The notes under the pieces were generated by a model. That model was not told the origin of the DNA. It did no database searches and saw nothing but the letters and a program-made list of their open reading frames with translations. This document shows positions 8,181 through 20,936 of a DNA stretch of 64,000 nucleotides, one piece after another. This DNA is from Leptasterias polaris (taxonomy: Eukaryota > Echinodermata > Asteroidea > Forcipulatida > Asteriidae). The stretch is taken from NCBI GenBank assembly GCA_037783415.1, contig JAZGTN010000062.1:2333501-2397500 (forward strand). The letters run 5' to 3'. Position numbers and translations under genes: made by a program. The stretch's first letter is position 1; the number at the start of each line of letters is the position of its first letter.

Positions 8181-10049
8181 CTGTTATATTACTCAAGAGC
8201 CAATGTTGTACTGTCTTTGGTTTTCCTTGAGGTTCATGTCTTCCAGCTCCTCAAATAAATACCAATCTAATACCAATCAATGTTGTGCCCTCTCTTAATT
8301 TTCTGTAAACTTCTTGTTGTCAAGTCTTTAAAAACTTGCCACCCAAATGATTGTTCAACTCTCAACTTAATCCAGAGTCGATGTGATGCTGTCTTTTCTT
8401 TTTTAGGCTCATGTATCTAGTCGTTCAAAACTTTACCAATCTAATGATTTTTCAACTCTTAAAGATTTAGCAATCTAATAATTGTTCACAAGTCAATGAT
8501 GTTCTGTTTCTTAAACTTTGCCCAAGCATGATGACATGTTTATGACAGTGTGTTCTACTTTGCTTGCAGATTGTCCACAGATTGAAGAGCAGTATCCATC
8601 ATGGATAAGAGAAGGCCAACTTAGAATGTCGTATGAGGTATGTTGAAAAATGTCAATTCTTCTTAAATTTTTAAACCCTGCGCAATGATGTTCAACAACT
8701 GTTCACGAGCCGATGTCGTTCTGTCTCTTACATTTCTCCGAACCTCATGTTGTCCAGTCTCTTAAAACTGCCATCTTAATGATTGTTCAACTCTCAAGTT
8801 ATTTCAGAGTCGATGTTGTGCTCTATTGTGGTTTTCCTTGAGAACTGTCAAATTGTTCTGGAACTGATGTTGGAGATTAGAAAAGTGTCATACGCATAGA
8901 ATATGTACAGGAATAGCTAACTGTCTTAAAATAATGTTTATGACTGTGTGTCGTTTTTTGCTTTCAGATTATTCACAGATTGAAGAGCAGTATCCATCAT
9001 GAATAAGTTCAACATGGAATGTCATGTGAGGTATGTTGATAAATGTCAACTCTTCTTAAGTCTTTAAACCCTGCAATTTATTTTCAACTGTTAAACTGCT
9101 AACAAGCCGAAGTTATGTCGTCTCTTACATTTCTCCGAACTTCATGTTATCCAGTTGTATTGCGCAATGATGTTTAACGCTTCAACTGTTAACGAGCCGA
9201 TGTCGTACTGTTTCTTAAATTTTCTCCAAACCTCATGGTGTCCAGTCTCTTAAAACTGCCACCTTAATGATTGTTCAACTCTCAACTTATTTCAGAGTCG
9301 ATGTTGTGTCCTTCAAAACTTTACGATTTTAATGATATTTCAACTGTCAAATTGTTCAGGAACTGATGTTGTACGATTTCTTTATTTGCTTTTGGTTAGG
9401 GGGTGCTGGCGGATGGTTGTGACGTGGAAAGGTTTTGCTGCTAACATGGACGATAGTGACCTTAACAGAGACGACGACGATAGGACGGTGTTGGCAGAAC
9501 AGAGTAAACTTTGAAGAAGAATCACAGTTTTGGAGATCACGATAACAGGTGTGAATGTAGCAATAGAGTAAATAACCAATTGATGATGGTCACATGACTG
9601 CATCCAAAAGAACACTTTGAGAAGTTGGTCCAGGCGTTAATAAATGGCAACAAGAAATATTTGCCGTTGTAAAGTGGTTCTTTGCAAACGTGAACCACTG
9701 AATGGAAGACAATTTATTTTAAAAGGACAAGTGTTTGAGATGACAGCGATGAAGGAGTAGGAAGTGTAGCTACATGAATGCAGAGTAAGACTAAAAAGGA
9801 AAGGAGGAATTCCTAGGAGAACCAAGTTGACAGAAGTTAATGTAAAGTAGTATAAGATTAAAAGTAAAATGTAACGAATCTGTAAAAACAATAGTGTGTT
9901 TACTAATAATGAATAAATATACAAAATTGAATTTGAAGAACGTGCAGTGTATTGAAATTATTTGAAAGGTTAGGGTTAAGTTTGTCATTAGGGTTAGGGC
10001 CATGGTTAGGGTTAAGGTTAGGGAAAGGGTTAGGGTCAGGGTTAGGGAC

Positions 10050-10477
10050 TATAATATTTCGGGTACGGGAATAGCAAACTGTCTTAAAATATACGGTTAG
10101 AATGTATCGGGTACGAGAATAGCAAACTGTCTTAAAATATACGGTTAGAGTGTATCGGGTACGAGAATAGCAAACTGTCTTAAAATATACGGTTAGAATG
10201 TATCGGGTACGAGACTAGCAAACTGTCTTAAAATATACGGTTAGAGTGTATCGGGTACGAGACTAGCAAACTGTCTTAAAATATACGGTTAGAGTGTATC
10301 GGGTACGAGACTAGCAAACTGTCTTAAAATATACGGTTAGAATGTATCGGGTACGAGAATAGCAAACTGTCTTAAAATGTATGGTTGAATGTGTCGGGTA
10401 TGAGAATAGCTAACTGTCTTAAAATATACGGTTAGAATGTGTCTGGTACAGGAATAGCAAACTGTCATAAAATACAG
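10050..10477 (+). repeat. 48-bp minisatellite, 9 copies (U2)
   Basis: Same order of monomer variants as in U1. Confidence 0.93.
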
Positions 10478-10785
10478 GTGTAATATATAGCATATAGCAT
10501 ATAGTCCCTCCCACCCATCCCCCTACCCCCTCCAGCAGCGTCGGTGTCTAGCTGCGTAGGGTCCGGGGTCCTAGACCTCATAAGGGGGGATAGGGGGGCG
10601 GAGCCCCCCTGGGGCTTGGCGGGGCATTGCCCCGCAGGACTATCCTAGCAAAAAATTTTGAGGGTCTTATTTTAGGTTTTTTTCGCTTTTTTATTTTTCT
10701 TTAATTTTCATTTTTATTTTATTTTATTTTATTTTATTTTATGTATGTATATATATATTATTATTATATTAAAATTTTATTTTTA

Positions 10786-10865
10786 TTTATCCGAAGTAGT
10801 TCCTCCAAATCGACAAGTAACTTTTACAAGTTACTTGCCGATTTGGAGGAACTACTTCGGATAAA
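10786..10865. repeat. 38-bp inverted repeat (U2)
   Basis: Identical to the U1 copy, including the single mismatch. Confidence 0.92.
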
Positions 10866-11356
10866 AGTTAGACTCGTGAATAAAACGCTGTGGGACGGGT
10901 AAGAAGTTAGAAGTTTAATAAAGTTTCAAAAGGTACATTTTTTGGCAAAGTTTCAGAGAGTAACATTTGTAACAAAGTTTAAGGAAAAATCTGTAACAAA
11001 ATTTAAGGAAAAAATCTGTAACAAACTTTAAAGAAAATATGTGTCAAAGTTAAAGAAAATTTAAGTCAAATTTTATACGGAAATTTACCAATCTAATGAT
11101 ATATCAACTCTCAAATTGTTCTTGAGCAAATGTTGTACTGTTACTTAAACTCTGCCCAAGCATGTTGACATTTGATCAAATGTTTAAGGTTAATGACAGT
11201 GTGTCTCACTTTGCTTGCAGATTATTTACAGATTGAAGAGCAGCAGTATCCATCATGAATAAGAGAAGGTCAACTTGGAATGTCATGTGAGGTATGTTGA
11301 AAAATGTAAGTTCTTCTTAAGTTTTTGAAACCCTTCACTATGATTTTCAAATGCAT

Positions 11357-11682
11357 GTCAGGCAGAGCAGTTAAGTGCATCAGTCAGACTTTAGTTCTGG
11401 TGGCTGAGTCGTCAGGGTGTGGGTTCGAATTCTGGTCATGAAACTTGTGTCCTTGAGCAAGACACTTAACTATAATTGCTTCTCTTCACCCAGGGGTAAA
11501 ATGGGTCCCTGTGAGGGCAGAGATGGTTCTTGTGAATGATTTAGCTTAGTGCGCTTTGGAAGCACAGGCCGTATACTCCCCAGGGAGCTGAGATGGTTTC
11601 AGGAATGAAATAAATGGCCAAGTGATCAGGGGTAATAATGTGTGAAGTGCAATGATCATTCTTTAGAATTACACTATACAAG
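11357..11682 (+). mobile_element. tRNA-derived SINE (U2)
   Basis: Same as the U1 copy; inherited with the unit, not an independent insertion. Confidence 0.8.
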
Positions 11683-12780
11683 AGCCGATATTATTATTTA
11701 TCAGAACATGTCACCTTAATAATTGTTTATCACTCAAGTTATTCAAGAGTCCATGAAGTTCTCTCTTCGGTTTTCTTTGAGGCTCATAATGTCTTTTAAA
11801 ACTTGCCATCTTAATGGTTGGTTCATCACTCAAACTATTCAAAGGCCGATGATACTTTAATTTTACATTTATACATTTATACATTTTTACCAGCCATTGA
11901 TGTGCTGTCTCTCAAATTTCTTCAAACCTCATTTTGTTCAGTTCCTCATAAGTCTTAAAGTATTCAGGAGCAAATGTTGTGGTGCCTTTGGTTTTCGTTT
12001 GTGGCTCATGTGTCTAGTCGTTCGAAAATTTAGCTTTCTAATAGTTGTTCCTGAGCTGATGTTGTTCTGTTTCTTAAACTTTGCCCTAGCATGATGACGT
12101 TTGATGACACATTTTTGACGATGTGTTCTACTCTGCTTGCTGGTTATTCACAGATTGAAGAGCAGTATCCATCATGAATAAGAAGTGGACATGGAATGTC
12201 ATGTGAGGTACGTGATTAATGTCAACTCTTCTTTAAGTTTTGAAACCCTGGGCAGTGTTTTTCAACTCTTAAACTGTTCATGAGACGAAGTTGCGCCGTC
12301 TGTTATATTTCTCTGAACCTCATGTTGTCAAGTACCTTGAAATGTGCCACCTACATGTAAATGATTGTACAACTCTTAAAACTGTTCATGATCCTATGTT
12401 GCTTTGTTTGTGGTTTTCGTTGAGGCTTATGTTGTTGTTTAGTCTAAGGATATTTCAACTCTCAAATGTTGTGCCGTCTCAAAACATCCTGTTGTGTAGT
12501 CCCTTGAAACAGACCACCTAAATGATTGTTCTACTCTTAAAATAATGTGCTGTGTCTTAAAATTTTCCGAATGTCGGGCTCTCCAGTCCCTCTAAACGTA
12601 ACACCTTGATAATTTTGCTGTCTTTGGTTTTCTTTGAAGCTCATGTTGTTTGGTCTGTCACACATTTACCAATCTAATGACATTTTACCCCTTAAAATTT
12701 TAGCGATCCAATGATTACTTTCAAGCCAATGTTTTACCGGTACTGTTCCTAAAGCTTTGCCCAAGCATGATGACATTTGA

Positions 12781-15700
12781 GTAAAAGTCTTGAGTAAAAT
12801 AATCCCTATAAAGCTCACGTAGGAAGCTAAACTGGGATGGTGCGTTGGTGACCGTCATTGGTCGACAGTGCAGAAGTGCAGTGAGAAATGAAAGAAAAGG
12901 CGCGCTATTTACACTGTACAAGAGCCGAAATGGGTTTACAGCATCCTAGAGCCAGCCAGAGGCTGTAGGACTCTGATAGCTGGCAGGGCAACCTGTTGGA
13001 ATGCTGAGATGGATGGTGCGAAGACTGCTGTAGATGGTAGTTGGTTCCAGATCTTAACTGTTCTTGGGTAGAATGAAAATTTGTATTGGTCGTTTGAGGC
13101 ATCCGGTATGGTATTCTTGAGGGAGTGATCCTGTCTGGCAATGTATGTAGCTGGTTTGATGGATGGTGGCAATTGGATGTTGACTAGACCACGGTGTATT
13201 TTGAAGAACATTGTGGACTGTGCAAGAAGGCGTCTTACATGCAGTGTCTCCCATCCCAGGTAGTTAATGAGTAATGTGACCGTACTGGTCTACTGAGGCA
13301 ATGGATTTATGAATTTGCTCAAGTCGTTTTTGGCCATCCAATGTGTGTGGACTCCAGACTTCTGAGGCGTAGTCCATTTGCGGGCGAACTAGGGTTTTGT
13401 AGGCAGTTATTTTAACAGTTTGGGTGCAATGAGCGAGGGTTCTGCGGAGAAGACCAAGGGTGCGGCTAGATTTATTTATCATTTTCTGGTGGTGGATGTT
13501 CCAGCGGAGATCATGAGTCACTGTGACTCCCAGGTAATCGTACTGGTCTACTGAGGCAAGAGTTGTTCCAAGGATATTATATTGAAAGAGACTGGGCTTG
13601 TGTTTTTTGGTGTTCGATAGTAAGGCACATTTGTTGATATTGAAGTGCATCAACCATTTGGCGGACCAGTCAGTGAGCAATGATATGTCTTGCAGGAGCT
13701 TGGAATGATCTTCCTGGCAATGGATTTTGCGATAGATAACACTGTCATCAGCAAAAAGCCTCAATGTGGATTGCACTTGGTCCTGGATGTCGTTCCCAAC
13801 ACTGAACCTTGAGGTACACCTGATGTTACCTTAACCCAAGACGAAAAGGAACCATTGACTGTCACAGCCTGTTCGCGATCACTCAGGAATGCACTAATCC
13901 AATTTACCGTGTCACCTCTGACACCATAGAATTGAAGCTTGGCTGACAGGCGATGGTGAGGCACGTTGTCAAAAGCCTTGCTAAAATCTAGGAAGACCCA
14001 ATCGTGTGTCGCAGATATGAGTTGTGTTGTAGTTGACAGTTTTCCTCTGAAGCCATGTTGTGAATCAAGAAGGATGTTTGGATAAATGGCTCAGTATGAT
14101 GTGTTCCATGACCTTACAGCATGCACAGGTTAAGGAGATATGCCTGTAAGTAGATGGATCAGATTTTGGGTCCTTCTTGTAGATGCTGGTGACCAGAGCT
14201 TTTTTCCATTGGGTAGGAATGGTGCCACTATTGTATGATTGTTGGAAAAGGAAAGTTAGTGCTGGTGCTATTTCATGCTCAACTAACTTCAAAAGCTTAG
14301 GTGAAATTTCATCTGGTCCACACGCTTTAGATGGATTGATTGCTGCAAGTTGCTTTTCTACTCCAGCAATACCTATGACGATGTTTGTGATGGATGGGTA
14401 TGGAGAAATTCCCTTGTCTGGTATGTTTAGGTTGGTTTCTTGCGTGAATACAGATCATTGGAAGTAATTATTTAACAGTTCAGCCTTGTCTTTGTCTGTT
14501 GAGCACATTTTGGAGGCAGATCGCAGGGTAGGAATGCCCAGGTGCTCAGTTCGCATGAGTTTAACATATGACCAGAAAGTTTTTGGTTTCTCTGCAAGAC
14601 TTGCTCCGATGACGTTGTTGACATTGTTGACATTGATGACGTTGTTGATTGTGGAATTGTCTGTATTCGTACCAGGTTCTATTGTTTTGGAGTTTACGTG
14701 CTTCCCTGTATAGTCTGTCCCGCTTTCGCATCTCTCGCTTCAAGGTAGTTGAGATCCATGGCAGATGGCGTTTACTTTTACTCCACTTTGAAGGGACACA
14801 ACACGTATTCAGGATGCCATTGAGACTGTCAAGTATTTTGGACCAGTTTGTATTAACAGTGTTGCTGATTGGGTCAGAGTGAAGGAAGTCCTCTGTGAAT
14901 TGATTAACCCGCTGTTTCAGTTGGGCTGTGTCGGCTTTATGGAAGAAGTTTTATGAAGAGTTTCTGGGGTGGTTTAGCTTGCTGTTTGGGTTTTTCAGTT
15001 GATGTTAAAGGTGATGATGTTGTGGTCTGAAATACCTGGGTTTGATTCGATGTTGCTTACAAGCTGTTGATTAGGTCTAATATACTGTTGGAGATTGGTC
15101 TGGTGACCTGGTTGACTAATTGCACAAGTGAATGATCCATGAGTATGTCAAGAAATTTTTGGTGAATACTAGCGGTGTTGGGGTTTGATGCAGTACCCGT
15201 AGTCCAATCGATGTCGGGGACAGTTGAAGTCGCCGGCAATCACGGTGTAGACGTCTGTGGAAGGGCTGTAGAACCGGGATCTGTTTCAGATAAGCTTGTA
15301 TCCCATTCAAGTGGCGAGAAAGGATTTTAAAGTTCGGCTGGAGTTGTGGCGTGTAGGGAGCTGCTGAAGTTCGGTGAGCCACATTCACAGCAGATCCACG
15401 AGAAGCTGCTTGACGCCTTGACTATAGTATACTATAGTGATGCACAGGAATGCCAGCACATTGAATGTGGCACCAGAACCCACATGTGTCGCAATTGAGA
15501 GCAGCATGGCTGTCATTGACCTCGTTGTTGCAGATACCACACGGGTATTCGGGAACAGGGCTTGAGGGACCAGGTCCAGGGTTTACTTTGACTTGACCGC
15601 TAAGGAGTAGTATTATTACTACATGTAAGTGGCTTAGTCTATTGGACTGAAAAGCAAGCGCTGTTGTTGTGCGTTTTGCCTTTTTTTACGGAGCGTGCCA

Positions 15701-15810
15701 GTAGGACCAGGCTGGATTTATCAAGCTGGGGCTGGTCTTGGTTGTAGAGGCTATTATTTGTGGAAAAGGTCAGTTTTGGAGGCGCCAAGTTTGTGAAGGA
15801 ATTTGCATCA
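12781..15810 (-). mobile_element. Dead CR1/L2-group LINE (U2)
   Basis: Same lesions as the U1 copy, so it was copied with the unit. The FADD motif is at 13755-13744. Confidence 0.92.
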
Positions 15811-18205
15811 CACTTGTCAAAACGTGCAACCTTAATGATTTATCATCATTCAAGTTATTATAGAATAGATGTTGTGCTCTCATTGGTTTTCCTTGAGGCT
15901 CATAATGTCTAGTCTTTTAAAACTTGCCGCCTTAATGATTGTTCAGTTCTAAAAGTATTCAGGAGCCAATGTTGTGGTGCCTTTGGTTTTCTTTGGGGCT
16001 CATGTGTTTAGTCGTTCAAAAATTTACCAATCTACTGATATTGCAACTCTTAAATTGTTCTCAAGCCAATGATGCTTTCGTAAACTTTTCCCAAGCATGA
16101 TGACATTTTATGAAATGTTTTTGACAGTGTGTCTTTTTTACGCTTGCAGATAATTTACACATTGAAGAGCAGGTCATCTTGAAATGACATGTGAGGTATG
16201 TTGAATAATGTTCATTCTTTTAAAGTTTTTTAAACCACGCTCAATGATTTTCAATGCTTCAACTGTTCATTAGCCACTGTTATGCTGTCTCTTAAATTTC
16301 TCCGAACGTCTTGGAATGTTGTCCATTCTCTCGAAACGTAACACCTTGATGATCGTTCAACTGTTATATTACTCAAGAGCCAATGTTGTACTGTCTTTGG
16401 TTTTCCTTGAGGTTCATGTCTTCCAGCTCCTCAAATAAATACCAATCTAATACCAATCAATGTTGTGCCCTCTCTTAATTTTCTGTAAACTTCTTGTTGT
16501 CAAGTCTTTAAAAACTTGCCACCCAAATGATTGTTCAACTCTCAACTTAATCCAGAGTCGATGTGATGCTGTCTTTTCTTTTTTAGGCTCATGTATCTAG
16601 TCGTTCAAAACTTTACCAATCTAATGATTTTTCAACTCTTAAAGATTTAGCAATCTAATAATTGTTCACAAGTCAATGATGTTCTGTTTCTTAAACTTTG
16701 CCCAAGCATGATGACATGTTTATGACAGTGTGTTCTACTTTGCTTGCAGATTGTCCACAGATTGAAGAGCAGTATCCATCATGGATAAGAGAAGGCCAAC
16801 TTAGAATGTCGTATGAGGTATGTTGAAAAATGTCAATTCTTCTTAAATTTTTAAACCCTGCGCAATGATGTTCAACAACTGTTCACGAGCCGATGTCGTT
16901 CTGTCTCTTACATTTCTCCGAACCTCATGTTGTCCAGTCTCTTAAAACTGCCATCTTAATGATTGTTCAACTCTCAAGTTATTTCAGAGTCGATGTTGTG
17001 CTCTATTGTGGTTTTCCTTGAGAACTGTCAAATTGTTCTGGAACTGATGTTGGAGATTAGAAAAGTGTCATACGCATAGAATATGTACAGGAATAGCTAA
17101 CTGTCTTAAAATAATGTTTATGACTGTGTGTCGTTTTTTGCTTTCAGATTATTCACAGATTGAAGAGCAGTATCCATCATGAATAAGTTCAACATGGAAT
17201 GTCATGTGAGGTATGTTGATAAATGTCAACTCTTCTTAAGTCTTTAAACCCTGCAATTTATTTTCAACTGTTAAACTGCTAACAAGCCGAAGTTATGTCG
17301 TCTCTTACATTTCTCCGAACTTCATGTTATCCAGTTGTATTGCGCAATGATGTTTAACGCTTCAACTGTTAACGAGCCGATGTCGTACTGTTTCTTAAAT
17401 TTTCTCCAAACCTCATGGTGTCCAGTCTCTTAAAACTGCCACCTTAATGATTGTTCAACTCTCAACTTATTTCAGAGTCGATGTTGTGTCCTTCAAAACT
17501 TTACGATTTTAATGATATTTCAACTGTCAAATTGTTCAGGAACTGATGTTGTACGATTTCTTTATTTGCTTTTGGTTAGGGGGTGCTGGCGGATGGTTGT
17601 GACGTGGAAAGGTTTTGCTGCTAACATGGACGATAGTGACCTTAACAGAGACGACGACGATAGGACGGTGTTGGCAGAACAGAGTAAACTTTGAAGAAGA
17701 ATCACAGTTTTGGAGATCACGATAACAGGTGTGAATGTAGCAATAGAGTAAATAACCAATTGATGATGGTCACATGACTGCATCCAAAAGAACACTTTGA
17801 GAAGTTGGTCCAGGCGTTAATAAATGGCAACAAGAAATATTTGCCGTTGTAAAGTGGTTCTTTGCAAACGTGAACCACTGAATGGAAGACAATTTATTTT
17901 AAAAGGACAAGTGTTTGAGATGACAGCGATGAAGGAGTAGGAAGTGTAGCTACATGAATGCAGAGTAAGACTAAAAAGGAAAGGAGGAATTCCTAGGAGA
18001 ACCAAGTTGACAGAAGTTAATGTAAAGTAGTATAAGATTAAAAGTAAAATGTAACGAATCTGTAAAAACAATAGTGTGTTTACTAATAATGAATAAATAT
18101 ACAAAATTGAATTTGAAGAACGTGCAGTGTATTGAAATTATTTGAAAGGTTAGGGTTAAGTTTGTCATTAGGGTTAGGGCCATGGTTAGGGTCAGGGTTA
18201 GGGAC

Positions 18206-18633
18206 TATAATATTTCGGGTACGGGAATAGCAAACTGTCTTAAAATATACGGTTAGAATGTATCGGGTACGAGAATAGCAAACTGTCTTAAAATATACGG
18301 TTAGAGTGTATCGGGTACGAGAATAGCAAACTGTCTTAAAATATACGGTTAGAATGTATCGGGTACGAGACTAGCAAACTGTCTTAAAATATACGGTTAG
18401 AGTGTATCGGGTACGAGACTAGCAAACTGTCTTAAAATATACGGTTAGAGTGTATCGGGTACGAGACTAGCAAACTGTCTTAAAATATACGGTTAGAATG
18501 TATCGGGTACGAGAATAGCAAACTGTCTTAAAATGTATGGTTGAATGTGTCGGGTATGAGAATAGCTAACTGTCTTAAAATATACGGTTAGAATGTGTCT
18601 GGTACAGGAATAGCAAACTGTCATAAAATACAG
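18206..18633 (+). repeat. 48-bp minisatellite, 9 copies (U3)
   Basis: Same order of variants as U1, directly after the shortened TTAGGG-like tract. Confidence 0.93.
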
Positions 18634-18941
18634 GTGTAATATATAGCATATAGCATATAGTCCCTCCCACCCATCCCCCTACCCCCTCCAGCAGCGTCGG
18701 TGTCTAGCTGCGTAGGGTCCGGGGTCCTAGACCTCATAAGGGGGGATAGGGGGGCGGAGCCCCCCTGGGGCTTGGCGGGGCATTGCCCCGCAGGACTATC
18801 CTAGCAAAAAATTTTGAGGGTCTTATTTTAGGTTTTTTTCGCTTTTTTATTTTTCTTTAATTTTCATTTTTATTTTATTTTATTTTATTTTATTTTATGT
18901 ATGTATATATATATTATTATTATATTAAAATTTTATTTTTA

Positions 18942-19021
18942 TTTATCCGAAGTAGTTCCTCCAAATCGACAAGTAACTTTTACAAGTTACTTGCCGATTT
19001 GGAGGAACTACTTCGGATAAA
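18942..19021. repeat. 38-bp inverted repeat (U3)
   Basis: Identical to the U1 copy. Confidence 0.92.
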
Positions 19022-19512
19022 AGTTAGACTCGTGAATAAAACGCTGTGGGACGGGTAAGAAGTTAGAAGTTTAATAAAGTTTCAAAAGGTACATTTTTTG
19101 GCAAAGTTTCAGAGAGTAACATTTGTAACAAAGTTTAAGGAAAAATCTGTAACAAAATTTAAGGAAAAAATCTGTAACAAACTTTAAAGAAAATATGTGT
19201 CAAAGTTAAAGAAAATTTAAGTCAAATTTTATACGGAAATTTACCAATCTAATGATATATCAACTCTCAAATTGTTCTTGAGCAAATGTTGTACTGTTAC
19301 TTAAACTCTGCCCAAGCATGTTGACATTTGATCAAATGTTTAAGGTTAATGACAGTGTGTCTCACTTTGCTTGCAGATTATTTACAGATTGAAGAGCAGC
19401 AGTATCCATCATGAATAAGAGAAGGTCAACTTGGAATGTCATGTGAGGTATGTTGAAAAATGTAAGTTCTTCTTAAGTTTTTGAAACCCTTCACTATGAT
19501 TTTCAAATGCAT

Positions 19513-19838
19513 GTCAGGCAGAGCAGTTAAGTGCATCAGTCAGACTTTAGTTCTGGTGGCTGAGTCGTCAGGGTGTGGGTTCGAATTCTGGTCATGAAAC
19601 TTGTGTCCTTGAGCAAGACACTTAACTATAATTGCTTCTCTTCACCCAGGGGTAAAATGGGTCCCTGTGAGGGCAGAGATGGTTCTTGTGAATGATTTAG
19701 CTTAGTGCGCTTTGGAAGCACAGGCCGTATACTCCCCAGGGAGCTGAGATGGTTTCAGGAATGAAATAAATGGCCAAGTGATCAGGGGTAATAATGTGTG
19801 AAGTGCAATGATCATTCTTTAGAATTACACTATACAAG
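19513..19838 (+). mobile_element. tRNA-derived SINE (U3)
   Basis: Same as the U1 copy. Confidence 0.8.
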
Positions 19839-20936
19839 AGCCGATATTATTATTTATCAGAACATGTCACCTTAATAATTGTTTATCACTCAAGTTATTC
19901 AAGAGTCCATGAAGTTCTCTCTTCGGTTTTCTTTGAGGCTCATAATGTCTTTTAAAACTTGCCATCTTAATGGTTGGTTCATCACTCAAACTATTCAAAG
20001 GCCGATGATACTTTAATTTTACATTTATACATTTATACATTTTTACCAGCCATTGATGTGCTGTCTCTCAAATTTCTTCAAACCTCATTTTGTTCAGTTC
20101 CTCATAAGTCTTAAAGTATTCAGGAGCAAATGTTGTGGTGCCTTTGGTTTTCGTTTGTGGCTCATGTGTCTAGTCGTTCGAAAATTTAGCTTTCTAATAG
20201 TTGTTCCTGAGCTGATGTTGTTCTGTTTCTTAAACTTTGCCCTAGCATGATGACGTTTGATGACACATTTTTGACGATGTGTTCTACTCTGCTTGCTGGT
20301 TATTCACAGATTGAAGAGCAGTATCCATCATGAATAAGAAGTGGACATGGAATGTCATGTGAGGTACGTGATTAATGTCAACTCTTCTTTAAGTTTTGAA
20401 ACCCTGGGCAGTGTTTTTCAACTCTTAAACTGTTCATGAGACGAAGTTGCGCCGTCTGTTATATTTCTCTGAACCTCATGTTGTCAAGTACCTTGAAATG
20501 TGCCACCTACATGTAAATGATTGTACAACTCTTAAAACTGTTCATGATCCTATGTTGCTTTGTTTGTGGTTTTCGTTGAGGCTTATGTTGTTGTTTAGTC
20601 TAAGGATATTTCAACTCTCAAATGTTGTGCCGTCTCAAAACATCCTGTTGTGTAGTCCCTTGAAACAGACCACCTAAATGATTGTTCTACTCTTAAAATA
20701 ATGTGCTGTGTCTTAAAATTTTCCGAATGTCGGGCTCTCCAGTCCCTCTAAACGTAACACCTTGATAATTTTGCTGTCTTTGGTTTTCTTTGAAGCTCAT
20801 GTTGTTTGGTCTGTCACACATTTACCAATCTAATGACATTTTACCCCTTAAAATTTTAGCGATCCAATGATTACTTTCAAGCCAATGTTTTACCGGTACT
20901 GTTCCTAAAGCTTTGCCCAAGCATGATGACATTTGA

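Larger units (their letters stand above)
8181..16360. repeat. Macrosatellite unit U2 (subtype A)
   Basis: This is an 8180-bp copy in which I found no difference from U1 at any diagnostic position. All sub-features sit at U1 position + 8180. Gene-free satellite blocks are 8181-9331, 11066-11356, 11683-12780 and 15811-16360. Such identity implies very recent duplication, strong homogenisation or an assembly duplicate. Confidence 0.97.
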
